Shown: positions 51,337 to 59,901 of the stretch, one piece after another
How the letters are laid out: every line of letters starts with the position of its first letter
How positions within the stretch are numbered: the first letter of the stretch is position 1
From: Streptomyces sp. SPB162
Lineage (GTDB): Bacteria > Actinomycetota > Actinomycetes > Streptomycetales > Streptomycetaceae
Assembly (NCBI RefSeq): GCF_029504575.1
Contig: NZ_JAQFII010000001.1
Coordinates: 5,029,001-5,093,000, forward strand
DNA length: 64,000 nt
Reading direction: 5' to 3'
Notes under the pieces: model-generated
What the model saw: only the letters and a program-made list of their open reading frames with translations
Database searches by the model: none
Told to the model about the DNA's origin: nothing
Program-made: the position numbers and the translations under genes

Positions 51337-52617
51337 GTGAAACGCGTGAAGTCCGTGAACGTCGCAGACGGCGCCCGTGGCGCGTGGCGCGAGGAGCTGG
51401 AGGCCGCCGACTCCACCTCCATGGGCCGCGTGCCCGAGAACCGCCGGCAGGCGGTGGTCAAGCTGCTGTGGATCTCCATCTGGATGCTCTACCTGGGCGC
51501 TCCGCTGGACGATCTGGTGCACGGCGGCCACGGCCCCGTCGTGGTCGTGCCGGCCTCGCTGGGCCTGGCGGCCTTCGTGGTCGCCTATCTGGCACTGGTC
51601 TTCCTGCGCACCAACACCGAGGAGCAGGAGCGCTGGGTCCACTGGGTGCTGTGCGCCCTCGCCGTCCTGGCGCTGGCCACCTCGGCCACCCTGGGCGAGC
51701 CCTGGCTGGTGCTCTTCGTCTACGTGTCCGTGGTGTGCGGGGCGGTGCTGCCGCCGACGTGGTCCCGCTGGTCGATCCCGGCCGCCACGGGGGCGCTCGC
51801 CCTCGTCGGCTCCTTCGTCGACACCGCGGGGGACCTCTACCCCGCGCTGCTGATCCCCTGCCTGCTCGGCGGGTTCGCGATGGTGGGCATCAGGCACCTC
51901 GTCCAGACGATGCGCGCGCTGCGGGAGGCGCGGGAGACCGTGGCGCAGCTGGCCGCGACCGAGGAACGGCTGCGGCTCGCCCGCGACCTGCACGATCTGC
52001 TCGGGCACTCGCTGTCCCTGATCACGCTCAAGAGCGAGCTGGCCGGCCGGATGCTGCCGGGCCGGCCGGAGGACGCCGCGCAGCAGGTCGCCGACATCGA
52101 GAAGGTGAGCCGGCAGGCGCTCGTCGACGTCCGGGAGGCGGTGAGCGGCTACCGCCGTCCCACCCTGGCCACCGAACTGGCCGGCGCCCGCATCGCGCTG
52201 GCCGCCGCCGGGATCGCCGCCGAGCTCCCCGTGGAGCTGCCGCCCACCGCGGGAGCGCGGGCCGACGGCTCGGCCCCGCCGTCGCTCGCACCCGACACCG
52301 AGGGCGCGCTGGCCTGGGCATTGCGCGAAGCGATCACCAACGTCATCCGGCACAGCGGCGCGACCCGCTGCGTGATCACACTCGTCGAGCGGTCCGACGG
52401 CGGCTGCGCCGGCACGTTCGTCCTCACCGTCACGGACAACGGCCACGGGTCGGCAGACGGCCCCGGGAGCCCCGGCAACGGCCTGAGCGGTCTCGAGGAG
52501 CGCCTGCTGCTCGCCGGCGGGAGCCTGTCCACCGGCCCGGCCGCCCCCACCGGCTTCACGCTCAGCGCGAGCGTGCCGCGCCGCACCCCCGCGGTCACGG
52601 TCCCGCCCCTCGGCTGA
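51337..52617 (+). CDS. Sensor histidine kinase (NarL-type, HisKA_3)
   Basis: This 426-aa kinase starts at GTG 51337, 4 bp after the permease stop. The N-terminal half (about 40-185) has five or six membrane helices with short loops and no large sensor domain (intramembrane-sensing, DesK-like). The dimerisation helix is RLRLARDLHDLLGHSLSLIT, with phospho-accepting His219. The HATPase domain has WALREAITNVIRHS and TDNGHGSADGPGSPGNGLSG. Lack of an external sensor and linkage to an ABC exporter suggest it senses membrane state or exporter activity. Confidence 0.92.
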   Translation: MKRVKSVNVADGARGAWREELEAADSTSMGRVPENRRQAVVKLLWISIWMLYLGAPLDDLVHGGHGPVVVVPASLGLAAFVVAYLALVFLRTNTEEQERWVHWVLCALAVLALATSATLGEPWLVLFVYVSVVCGAVLPPTWSRWSIPAATGALALVGSFVDTAGDLYPALLIPCLLGGFAMVGIRHLVQTMRALREARETVAQLAATEERLRLARDLHDLLGHSLSLITLKSELAGRMLPGRPEDAAQQVADIEKVSRQALVDVREAVSGYRRPTLATELAGARIALAAAGIAAELPVELPPTAGARADGSAPPSLAPDTEGALAWALREAITNVIRHSGATRCVITLVERSDGGCAGTFVLTVTDNGHGSADGPGSPGNGLSGLEERLLLAGGSLSTGPAAPTGFTLSASVPRRTPAVTVPPLG

Positions 52618-52764
52618 CCCGGTACGCGGCGCCGGGGTGCCCCGTTCGGCCGTATGCCGGTTTCCTCCGGGGCTCCGTCGGCAACCTATCTCCAGCCGAA
52701 CGCCGCATCGGCCGGCGCCGGTCCGCCGATCGCCGTTCGTGTCCCAGGGCTCCAGGGAGAACGC

Positions 52765-54990
52765 ATGGCTTCACCACGTGCCACGAGCACCGGCCCGGGG
52801 CCCGGCTCCGCCCGAGCGGGAGCGCTGCGCAGGCTCGGTGAATGGTGCGCCCGGCGCTTCGTCGTGGTCATCATCGTCTGGCTGGTCGCCCTGGCCGGGC
52901 TGCACGTCCTGCAGAACACCTTCGGCGGCACCTACTCGGACGACTTCAACCTGCCCGGCACCCAGTCGAACACCGGCCAGCAGGTGCTCCGGGAGAACGC
53001 CCCGTCCTCCAGCGGCACCGCCGGCCAGGTGGTCATGCACGACTCGAAGGGCCAGCTGGCCGTCGTCACGGACGAGATCAACCAGACCGTCGCCGCTCTC
53101 CAGAAGGTCCCGCACGTGACGTCGGTGGTGAGCCCGTTCTCGGCCTCGTCCGCACCGCCGACCGGTGCGATCTCCGAGGACGGCACGATCGGCTACATCA
53201 CCGTCCGCTTCGACAAGAACCCCACGTCGCTGGGGGAGTCCCTCGTCGAAAACGTCGACGGCGCGGTCGCCCCGCTGCGGTCCGCGGGCATCGACGTCGA
53301 GTACGGCGGACCCCTCGGCGAGGCCGCCCGGCCCGACACCAAGGACTTCACCAGCGAGGCCATCGGGTTCGCCGTCGCGGTGGTCGTCCTGCTGGTGGGC
53401 TTCGGGAGTGCCATCGCCGCCGGTCTGCCGCTCGTCAGCGCGCTGATCGCGGTGATCGTCGGACTGAGCTGCCTGAGCCTGCTGGCGGCGGCCTCCACCT
53501 TCGCGAGCGTCTCGCCGACCCTGGCCACGATGATCGGGCTCGGCGTGGGCATCGACTACGCGCTGTTCCTGATCACCCGATACCGGCAGCTGCTGATGGA
53601 CGGCGACGATCCGCCGGTCGCGGCGGGCCGGGCCGTGGCCACCAGCGGCCGGGCGGTCCTGGTCTCCGGCTGCACCGTGGTCGTCGCGCTGCTCGGCCTG
53701 TACGTGTCGCGGGTCAGCTTCATCGGCAAGCTGGGTGTGGCGGCGGGCGTCACCGTGGTCACGGCGGTGCTCGGCGCGCTCACCCTGGTCCCGGCGCTGC
53801 TCGGACTGATCGGCCGCCGGATCGACCGCTTCACCGTCCACAAGCCCGTGGCGGAGGGTACCGAGGGCCCGGGCGGCGAGGCGCACGGCGGCTGGCACCG
53901 GTACGCCAAGCGGGTGGAGCGGCGCCCCTGGTGGTTCCTGCTCGGCGGGGTGGTGGTGATCGCGGTCCTGGCGATCCCGCTGTTCTCGATCCGGCTCGGC
54001 CACATCGATGACGGCGCCGATCCGACCAGCTTCACCGACCGGCGGGCGTTCGACCTGATCAGTGAGGGGTTCGGGCCCGGTGCCAACGGCCCGCTGACCA
54101 TCGTCGTCGACCAGAGCGACGTACCGTCCGCCGACCGGGACGCGCTGGCTACCTCGCTGCAGAAGGCACTCACCGGCGTGCCCGGTGCGGCGAGCATCAG
54201 CCCGCCGCAGCCCACCGACAACGGGCAGGTGCTGATCTCCACCGCCATCTCCGAGGTCGCTCCGCAGGACGCGGGCACCACGAATCTGACCAACCATCTC
54301 GAGGACGACGTCCTGCCGCAGGCGGTGTCGGGCACCGCCGCCCGCACCTATCTGACCGGGACGACCGCCGCCCAGGTGGACTTCCTGGACCTCATCTCCG
54401 CGCGGCTGCCACTGATCATCGCGGTGGTGGTGGGACTGGCCTTCCTCATCATCCTGGCCGTGTTCCGCGGTCTGCTGGTGGCACTCAAGGCGGCCGTGCT
54501 CAACCTGCTGTCGATCGCCGCCTCGTACGGGGTGGTGGTCGCGGTCTTCCAGTGGGGCTGGGGCGGCCCCTCGCTCGGGGTCAACGGCACCGTCCCGATC
54601 GAGAGCTATGTGCCGATGATGATGTTCGCCATCATCTTCGGGCTCAGCATGGACTACGAGGTGTTCCTGCTCTCGCGGGTGCACGAGGCCTGGGAGCGCA
54701 CCGGGGACAGCAAGAACAGCGTCGCGCACGGTCTGGAGATCACCGCGCGGGTGATCACCTGCGCCGCCCTCATCATGGTGAGCGTCTTCGCCGCGTTCAT
54801 CCTCAGTGACAACATCGTGGTCAAGATGCTGGGCCTGGGCCTGGCGGTGAGCGTGCTGATCGACGCCACCATCGTCCGGCTCCTGCTGGTGCCGGCGGTC
54901 ATGACGCTGCTCGGCCGGCACGCCTGGTGGATGCCGCGCTGGCTCGACCGGGTTCTGCCGCACGTCAACGCCGAGGGCACGGCGGCCTGA
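52765..54990 (+). CDS. MMPL/RND-family exporter
   Basis: This 741-aa transporter starts at ATG 52765 behind CCAGGGAG. After one N-terminal helix (FVVVIIVWLVALAGLHVL) comes an external domain (NTFGGTYSDDFNLPGTQSNT). Helix bundles include the MMPL motif LGVGIDYALFLITRYRQLL, and later FGLSMDYEVFLLSRVHEAW. The two repeated halves give 11-12 helices. MMPL proteins export lipids, pigments or drugs using proton motive force. It is inserted between the kinase and its likely response regulator. Confidence 0.92.
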   Translation: MASPRATSTGPGPGSARAGALRRLGEWCARRFVVVIIVWLVALAGLHVLQNTFGGTYSDDFNLPGTQSNTGQQVLRENAPSSSGTAGQVVMHDSKGQLAVVTDEINQTVAALQKVPHVTSVVSPFSASSAPPTGAISEDGTIGYITVRFDKNPTSLGESLVENVDGAVAPLRSAGIDVEYGGPLGEAARPDTKDFTSEAIGFAVAVVVLLVGFGSAIAAGLPLVSALIAVIVGLSCLSLLAAASTFASVSPTLATMIGLGVGIDYALFLITRYRQLLMDGDDPPVAAGRAVATSGRAVLVSGCTVVVALLGLYVSRVSFIGKLGVAAGVTVVTAVLGALTLVPALLGLIGRRIDRFTVHKPVAEGTEGPGGEAHGGWHRYAKRVERRPWWFLLGGVVVIAVLAIPLFSIRLGHIDDGADPTSFTDRRAFDLISEGFGPGANGPLTIVVDQSDVPSADRDALATSLQKALTGVPGAASISPPQPTDNGQVLISTAISEVAPQDAGTTNLTNHLEDDVLPQAVSGTAARTYLTGTTAAQVDFLDLISARLPLIIAVVVGLAFLIILAVFRGLLVALKAAVLNLLSIAASYGVVVAVFQWGWGGPSLGVNGTVPIESYVPMMMFAIIFGLSMDYEVFLLSRVHEAWERTGDSKNSVAHGLEITARVITCAALIMVSVFAAFILSDNIVVKMLGLGLAVSVLIDATIVRLLLVPAVMTLLGRHAWWMPRWLDRVLPHVNAEGTAA

Positions 54991-55016
54991 CGGCGGCGCG
55001 GCCCTACTCTGGCGGT

Positions 55017-55655
55017 ATGACCCAGGCCAGTGCCGAGCCCCCCGCGCGGAACGTACGAGTCCTCCTCGCCGAAGACCAGTCGATGGTGCGGGAAGCGCTG
55101 GCCACCCTGCTGGGCCTGGAGGACGACATCGAGGTCGTCGCCCAGGTCGCGCGCGGCGACGAGGTGCTCGCGGCGGCCCGCGCGCACCGGCCCGACGTGG
55201 CGCTGCTCGACATCGAGATGCCCGGCCTGACCGGGATCGAGGCGGCGGCGGGGCTGCGCGCGGCGCTGCCGGACATCAGGATCGTCATCGTGACGACGTT
55301 CGGCCGCCCCGGGTACCTGCGGCGCGCGATGGAGTCCGGCGCCGAGGCGTTCCTCGTCAAGGACGCCCCGGCGTCCCAGCTGGCCGACGCGGTCCGGCGG
55401 GTGCTGCGCGGGGAGCGCGTCATCGACCCGACGCTCGCGGCGGCGGCGCTGGCCGACGGCGCGGACCCGCTGACCGCCCGGGAGCGGGACGTGCTGCGGG
55501 CGGCGGCGGACGGCTCGGTGAACGCGGAGGTCGCGCGGAGCCTGCTGCTCTCCGAGGGTACGGTCCGCAACTACCTCTCGACGGCGATCCAGAAGACGGG
55601 CGCCCGCAACCGGGCCGAAGCGGTGCGCATCGCCCGCGAGAAGGGCTGGCTCTGA
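55017..55655 (+). CDS. Response regulator, NarL/FixJ family
   Basis: This 212-aa protein starts at ATG 55017. The receiver domain (about 13-128) has acidic pocket ED (19-20), phospho-acceptor Asp65 in ALLDIEMPG, the conserved Thr of VIVTTFGRPG, and Lys in FLVKDAPAS. A LuxR-type helix-turn-helix (about 148-210) contains LTARERDVLRAAADG and LSEGTVRNYLSTAIQK. It probably partners the kinase at 51337 and may bind the inverted repeat at 49555-49590. It starts 27 bp after the MMPL gene. Confidence 0.92.
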   Translation: MTQASAEPPARNVRVLLAEDQSMVREALATLLGLEDDIEVVAQVARGDEVLAAARAHRPDVALLDIEMPGLTGIEAAAGLRAALPDIRIVIVTTFGRPGYLRRAMESGAEAFLVKDAPASQLADAVRRVLRGERVIDPTLAAAALADGADPLTARERDVLRAAADGSVNAEVARSLLLSEGTVRNYLSTAIQKTGARNRAEAVRIAREKGWL

Positions 55656-55671
55656 AACGTTTCCGCGCGGC

Positions 55672-56496
55672 TCAGTTCAGCTGGGCGCGCGCCGATCTGG
55701 CCTGCCGCTGAATGGTCTCCGCGGTCTGCGGATCGATCCCCTTCAGCATGTCCGCGTAGGCCTCCATCTCGGACGCGCCCTGCAGGAAGTCGCCCCGCCG
55801 TACGAGGAGCTGGGCGCGTTCGTAGCGCAGCCGGGCCGGGTGCCGGGGGAGCAGCAGGGCCAGTTCGACGGCCCACAGCTGCACGCCGGTCTCCTCGGGC
55901 CTGGCGGCCGCCCAGGCACGGATGTTGTTCAGCACCCGCAGCACGATGTCGAGCGGGTCGGCGGGCACCAGCATGCCCGGCGTCGGCGGGGCGCCGGTCG
56001 CACCCGCGACGAGCAGCTCCGTGTCGTCGGAGGTGAGCACCCGGCCGCCGCGGAACGGGTCGGCGAGCACGAAGTGCCCGGCCGGATCGCCCAGCCCGAC
56101 GACGAAGTGGCCGGGCAGCGCCACCCCGTAGACCGGCGCGCCGGCCCGCCGGCCGACCTCGATCCAGACCACCGACAGCAGGATCGGCAGGCCGCGCCGC
56201 CGCCGCAGCACCTCGTGCAGCAGCGAGGACTCCAGCCGCCCGTAGTCGGCGGGCAGCCCGGCGAAGCCGCAGGTGCCCCCGAGGAGCGCGGAGAGCGCGC
56301 GGGCCCAGTCGTCGGGCGTCGCGAGGCCGTAGGGCAGCATCCCGGCGAGCCGGTCGAGTTCGATCTGCGCCGCGTCCAGGCCGTTCTGACCGAAGTCCGG
56401 GTCGGCCTCCGCGCCGATCAGCAGGCACAGCTCCGCGAGGTCGGGCCGCTCCTCGCGGGCCGCCTCGGCGAAGCGCTCACGCCACTGGCCCGTCAC
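55672..56496 (-). CDS. SirB1/transglutaminase-like fold protein with TPR-type tail
   Basis: This 274-aa soluble protein starts at GTG 56496, overlapping the GNAT gene stop by GTGA. The SirB1-type core (about 30-190) contains RRRRGLPILLSVVWIEVGRR, then VYGVALPGHFVVGLGD and VLADPFRGGRVL. The His of PGHF and the Asp of ADPF match the family's transglutaminase-like triad, but no catalytic Cys is evident. A helical tetratricopeptide-like tail (about 215-270) follows. The biochemical role is unknown. Confidence 0.82.
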   Translation of the reverse strand: MTGQWRERFAEAAREERPDLAELCLLIGAEADPDFGQNGLDAAQIELDRLAGMLPYGLATPDDWARALSALLGGTCGFAGLPADYGRLESSLLHEVLRRRRGLPILLSVVWIEVGRRAGAPVYGVALPGHFVVGLGDPAGHFVLADPFRGGRVLTSDDTELLVAGATGAPPTPGMLVPADPLDIVLRVLNNIRAWAAARPEETGVQLWAVELALLLPRHPARLRYERAQLLVRRGDFLQGASEMEAYADMLKGIDPQTAETIQRQARSARAQLN

Positions 56497-57458
56497 GGCG
56501 ACGGCCGGCGGTAGTGGTAGCCGTGGTGGGTGGTGAAGCCCATCCGGTCGTACAGCGCGCGCGCGGCGTCGTTGTCCGCCTCGACCTGGAGGTACGCGAA
56601 GGACGCGCCCTCCTCGACCGCCCGGCGGGCCAGCGCGGCCATCACCGCGGTGGCGAGCCCCTTCCGCCGGAACGCCGGCTCGACCTCGACGGCGCCGAAC
56701 AGCGCCCACCGGCCGTCCACCACGCCGCGCCCGATCGCCCCGGGCGTGGTGGCGAACCAGACGGAGGGCCCGCCGAGCACGACGGCGAGCGCCTGTTCCG
56801 CCAGGTCACCCGTGCGGTGGTACGAGGCGAGCCAGGTGTCCGCCGGCTTCCGGGCCAGGGTGACGGCGTCCGCACCGGGCAGTTCCGCGACGGGCGCGAG
56901 GGGTGCGGTGCGGACCAGGGTGTCGGCCTCCCGGAGCCAGCCGCGCCGGTCCAGCTCCGCGGCGAGCGGCGCGTCGTCGGGGACCTGGAGGTACGGGGTC
57001 GTGCCGCGTTCGCCGTACCAGCGCACGACGGACTCCAGCGCCTCGTCCAGCGGTATCCGGGGATCACCGTAGGCGAGCACGGAATTGGCGCGTCGCGTGA
57101 AGGCGCCGGCGCTCCTCAGCGTCCACTCGCCCAGCCGCTCCTGCTCCGTCGCGGGCCAGGCCCGCGAGGCCGTCTCCTGGAGCTCCGCCACGCTCACCCG
57201 CGCGCTGCGGCGAACCGGAGCGGGGGGCACCACTTTGCCCGCGACCAGCGCGGATTCCTCGATCCGGACCGTTTCGCCGTCCCGGCGAGTGACGCACACC
57301 ACGCCGTGATCCCACGATGCGAGAACACCGAGGGTGTCGCTGAACGTAGGCTGCCCGTCAGCGATCTCCAGTACCCGCCGTACCGAAACGCGTTTTCCCA
57401 CGTCAGCAGGGCTGATGCGGACCACGAGCCGTCCTGTGGCGGCAAAATCCATAGTCAT
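56493..57458 (-). CDS. GNAT-family N-acetyltransferase with N-terminal SH3-like domain
   Basis: This 321-aa protein starts at ATG 57458, with AGAGGGG 5 nt upstream. Residues about 5-80 form a small beta domain (GRLVVRISPADVGKRVSVRR, DGETVRIEESALVAGKVVPP). The GNAT fold occupies about 210-318, with acetyl-CoA motif A VEVEPAFRRKGLATAVMAAL and YLQVEADNDAARALYDRMGF. The middle part resembles a degenerate second GNAT. The substrate is unknown. It is divergent from fdxA and forms an overlapping pair with the SirB1-like gene. Confidence 0.88.
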   Translation of the reverse strand: MTMDFAATGRLVVRISPADVGKRVSVRRVLEIADGQPTFSDTLGVLASWDHGVVCVTRRDGETVRIEESALVAGKVVPPAPVRRSARVSVAELQETASRAWPATEQERLGEWTLRSAGAFTRRANSVLAYGDPRIPLDEALESVVRWYGERGTTPYLQVPDDAPLAAELDRRGWLREADTLVRTAPLAPVAELPGADAVTLARKPADTWLASYHRTGDLAEQALAVVLGGPSVWFATTPGAIGRGVVDGRWALFGAVEVEPAFRRKGLATAVMAALARRAVEEGASFAYLQVEADNDAARALYDRMGFTTHHGYHYRRPSP

Positions 57459-57566
57459 CAGTGCCCCTCTTGTTCGTCTCATGCCCAGGAACGGAGATAC
57501 TAGGGGCGGGCATCGACGACGCCGCGCTCCCGCGCGAGATGAGCCCTACCGAGGAGGAACGACAGC

Positions 57567-57893
57567 GTGACCTACGTCATCGCGCAGCCTTGTGTCGACG
57601 TCAAGGACAAGGCGTGTATCGAAGAGTGCCCGGTCGACTGCATCTACGAGGGCTCCAGGTCCTTGTACATCCACCCGGACGAATGCGTCGACTGCGGCGC
57701 CTGTGAGCCGGTCTGCCCGGTCGAGGCCATCTTCTACGAGGACGACACCCCGGAGGAGTGGAAGGACTACTACAAGGCGAATGTGGAGTTCTTCGACGAG
57801 CTCGGATCGCCCGGTGGCGCCTCGAAGCTCGGCCTGATCGAGCGGGACCACCCCTTCATCGCCGTGCTGCCTCCGCAGAACCAGCCCGGCTGA
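57567..57893 (+). CDS. fdxA: Seven-iron ferredoxin FdxA ([3Fe-4S][4Fe-4S])
   Basis: This 108-aa electron carrier starts at GTG 57567. Cysteines are at 9, 17, 21, 25, 40, 43, 46 and 50 (QPCVDVKDKACIEECPVDC, then DECVDCGACEPVCPVE). The spacing matches Azotobacter-type 7Fe ferredoxin, where 9, 17 and 50 hold the 3Fe cluster and 21, 40, 43 and 46 the 4Fe cluster. It supplies electrons to cytosolic redox enzymes. It is followed by a perfect hairpin before dapC. Confidence 0.96.
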   Translation: MTYVIAQPCVDVKDKACIEECPVDCIYEGSRSLYIHPDECVDCGACEPVCPVEAIFYEDDTPEEWKDYYKANVEFFDELGSPGGASKLGLIERDHPFIAVLPPQNQPG

Positions 57894-57912
57894 TCAAGAC
57901 CGCACGTCGCGT

Positions 57913-57946
57913 CGGTCCCGTACGGGGAGGGTTCCGTACGGGACCG
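57913..57946 (+). terminator. Terminator after fdxA
   Basis: CGGTCCCGTACGG (57913-57925) pairs with CCGTACGGGACCG (57934-57946) around an 8-nt loop, 20 bp after the fdxA stop and 36 bp before dapC. It may attenuate rather than abolish read-through into dapC. Confidence 0.75.
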
Positions 57947-57981
57947 CCGTCGTTCTCCAGTCCAGGAAAGTGAGCACCAGC

Positions 57982-59079
57982 GTGGCGCCAGTCTCCGACC
58001 GTCTCCCCGTCTTCCCCTGGGACCGGCTAGAGCCGTACAAGGCCGCGGCCGCCGCACACGCCGACGGCATCGTCGACCTGTCGGTGGGCACCCCCGTGGA
58101 CCCGGTCCCGGCCGTGATCCGCAGGGCGCTGTCCGCCGCGGCTGACAGCCCGGGCTACCCGCTGACGTACGGCACCGGATCGCTGCGGGACGCCATCGCC
58201 GCGTACCTGCGGGACCGGCTCGGCATCGCGGGCGCCGAGCCGGCGAACGTACTGCCGCTGATCGGCTCCAAGGAGCTGGTGGGCTGGCTGCCGACGCTGC
58301 TCGGGCTGCGCGAGGGCGACCAGGTCGCCTACCCGGAGCTGGCCTACCCGACGTACGAGATCGGGGCGCTCGTCGCCCGCGCCGAGCCGGTGACGTACGC
58401 CGACCCCGTCGCCGACCTCGACCCGGCGCGCGTCAAGCTGCTCTGGCTCAACACGCCGTCGAACCCGACGGGCCGGGTGCTGGACGCCACCGAGCTGCGC
58501 CGCATCGTGGCGTGGGCGCGCGAGCACGGCATCCTCGTCGTCTCCGACGAGTGCTACATCGAGCTGGGCTGGGACACCGCGCCGGTCTCCGTCCTGCACC
58601 CCGACGTGTGCGGCGGCGGCCACGACGGGCTGATCGCCGTCCACTCGCTCTCCAAGCGCTCGAACTTCGCCGGGTACCGGGGAGCGTTCCTGGCGGGCGA
58701 CGCCGCCGTCGTCAAGGAGCTGCTGGGGGTGCGCAAGCACACCGGCATGATCGTCCCGGCGCCCGTGCAGGCCGCGATGATCGCCGCGCTCGGCGATGTC
58801 GAGCACGCCGTCGTGCAGAAGGAGCGCTACGCCCGGCGCCGGGCCGTCCTGCGGACCGCCTTCGAGGCCGCCGGGTTCCGGATCGAGCACAGCGAGGCCA
58901 GCCTCTATCTGTGGGCCACCCGCGGGGAGTCCTGCTGGGACACCGTCGGCGACCTGGCCAAGCAGGGCATCCTGGTCGCGCCCGGCGAGTTCTACGGTCC
59001 GGCGGGCGCGCACTTCGTACGGGTCGCGTTCACCGCGCTCGACGAGCGGGTGGACGCCGCGGTACGCCGGCTGGCCTGA
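57982..59079 (+). CDS. dapC: Succinyldiaminopimelate aminotransferase DapC
   Basis: This 365-aa class I/II PLP aminotransferase makes N-succinyl-LL-diaminopimelate in the lysine/peptidoglycan pathway. It opens APVSDRLPVFPWDRLEPYK, a signature of actinobacterial DapC. DGIVDLSVGTPVDPVP, NTPSNPTGRVLDATEL (substrate/PLP contacts), SDECYIELGW and HSLSKRSNFAGYRGAF (PLP-binding Lys) follow. GTG 57982 is preferred. GTG 57970 is too close to the AGGAAA site. dapE lies 2 kb downstream. Confidence 0.92.
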   Translation: MAPVSDRLPVFPWDRLEPYKAAAAAHADGIVDLSVGTPVDPVPAVIRRALSAAADSPGYPLTYGTGSLRDAIAAYLRDRLGIAGAEPANVLPLIGSKELVGWLPTLLGLREGDQVAYPELAYPTYEIGALVARAEPVTYADPVADLDPARVKLLWLNTPSNPTGRVLDATELRRIVAWAREHGILVVSDECYIELGWDTAPVSVLHPDVCGGGHDGLIAVHSLSKRSNFAGYRGAFLAGDAAVVKELLGVRKHTGMIVPAPVQAAMIAALGDVEHAVVQKERYARRRAVLRTAFEAAGFRIEHSEASLYLWATRGESCWDTVGDLAKQGILVAPGEFYGPAGAHFVRVAFTALDERVDAAVRRLA

Positions 59080-59119
59080 GCCGGCCGGACGGTCCCGGCC
59101 GGACATTCCCGGACAGCGG

Positions 59120-59157
59120 GAAGGGCCCCGGGGAGCGCGCGCTCCCCGGGGCCCTTC
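59120..59157. terminator. Bidirectional terminator between dapC and the secreted-protein gene
   Basis: A perfect 17-bp stem (59120-59136 with 59141-59157; arm starts GAAGGGCCCCGGGGAGC) with loop GCGC sits between converging genes, 40 bp after dapC and 18 bp from the other stop. Confidence 0.9.
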
Positions 59158-59175
59158 TCCGTGCCGGCGCCGTGC

Positions 59176-59628
59176 TCAGCCGATCGGCAGGCCGTTCAGC
59201 GGCAGTCCGCTGGTCGGCAGCGAGTTCGTCGGGAGGGTGCTGACCGGGAGGGTGCTCGCCGACGGGAGCGAGGGGCCGCCCGGGAGGCTGGAGACCGGGA
59301 GGGTCTCGGCGGCGGGCAGGCCCGCGTCGCTCACGGACTTGGTGGTCGAGCCGAGGAGGTCGCTGGCCGAGCCCGCGGCGTCGCCCGTGACCTGCTGGGC
59401 GGCCGGGGCGACGGTCTTGCCGCCGGCGGTGGCCGCGCCGCCGGCCTGGTGGGAGGCGCCGTCGAGGGCGGTGCCGAGGCTCGCGCCGTCGAGGTTGGTC
59501 AGTCCACCCAGGTCAGCCGTCTGCGGCAGCCCGGCGGCCGAAGCGGCGCCGGCGCCCAGCAACGGAGCCGCGGCCGCACCGATCAGGAGGGCGGCACGGG
59601 CGATCCGACGCGAAAGGGGGAGGGACAT
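59176..59628 (-). CDS. Secreted low-complexity protein with LP-rich tail
   Basis: This 150-aa protein starts at ATG 59628 behind AAAAGGAG. A signal peptide (SRRIARAALLIGAAAAPLLG, cleavage near ASA-A) precedes an Ala/Gly-rich body (TNLDGASLGTALDGASHQAG). The tail is built of repeated Leu-Pro steps (SLPGGPSLPSAS, TLPVSTLPTNSLPTSGLPLN). No cysteine or enzyme motif is seen. It is probably cell-wall associated or secreted. The TATTAT-like box at 59742-59747 read leftward may belong to its promoter. Confidence 0.72.
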   Translation of the reverse strand: MSLPLSRRIARAALLIGAAAAPLLGAGAASAAGLPQTADLGGLTNLDGASLGTALDGASHQAGGAATAGGKTVAPAAQQVTGDAAGSASDLLGSTTKSVSDAGLPAAETLPVSSLPGGPSLPSASTLPVSTLPTNSLPTSGLPLNGLPIG

Positions 59629-59901
59629 GGTGCTCCTTTTACGGAGGGGACGGGACGCGTCCGCTGGGCGGACGTGCTGACTACCGCTCCAGAAGCCGGA
59701 AGGTTGCGGTCGTTCGAAGTAAAGAGTTGGCAATGCGTCGCATAATAGTGCTCCGGCAAAAGCGGCCATTCCGGTCACTTCGAGAATGGCTGAAGAACCG
59801 TCACACCGCTTGCGCCGCAAGGGAATTGGCGGCCAGTCGAGGGAATTCCCCGGCTTCGGGGTTTGGCACGGCCGCCATGCCCCTGCGGGTGACGCGCCGC
59901 A

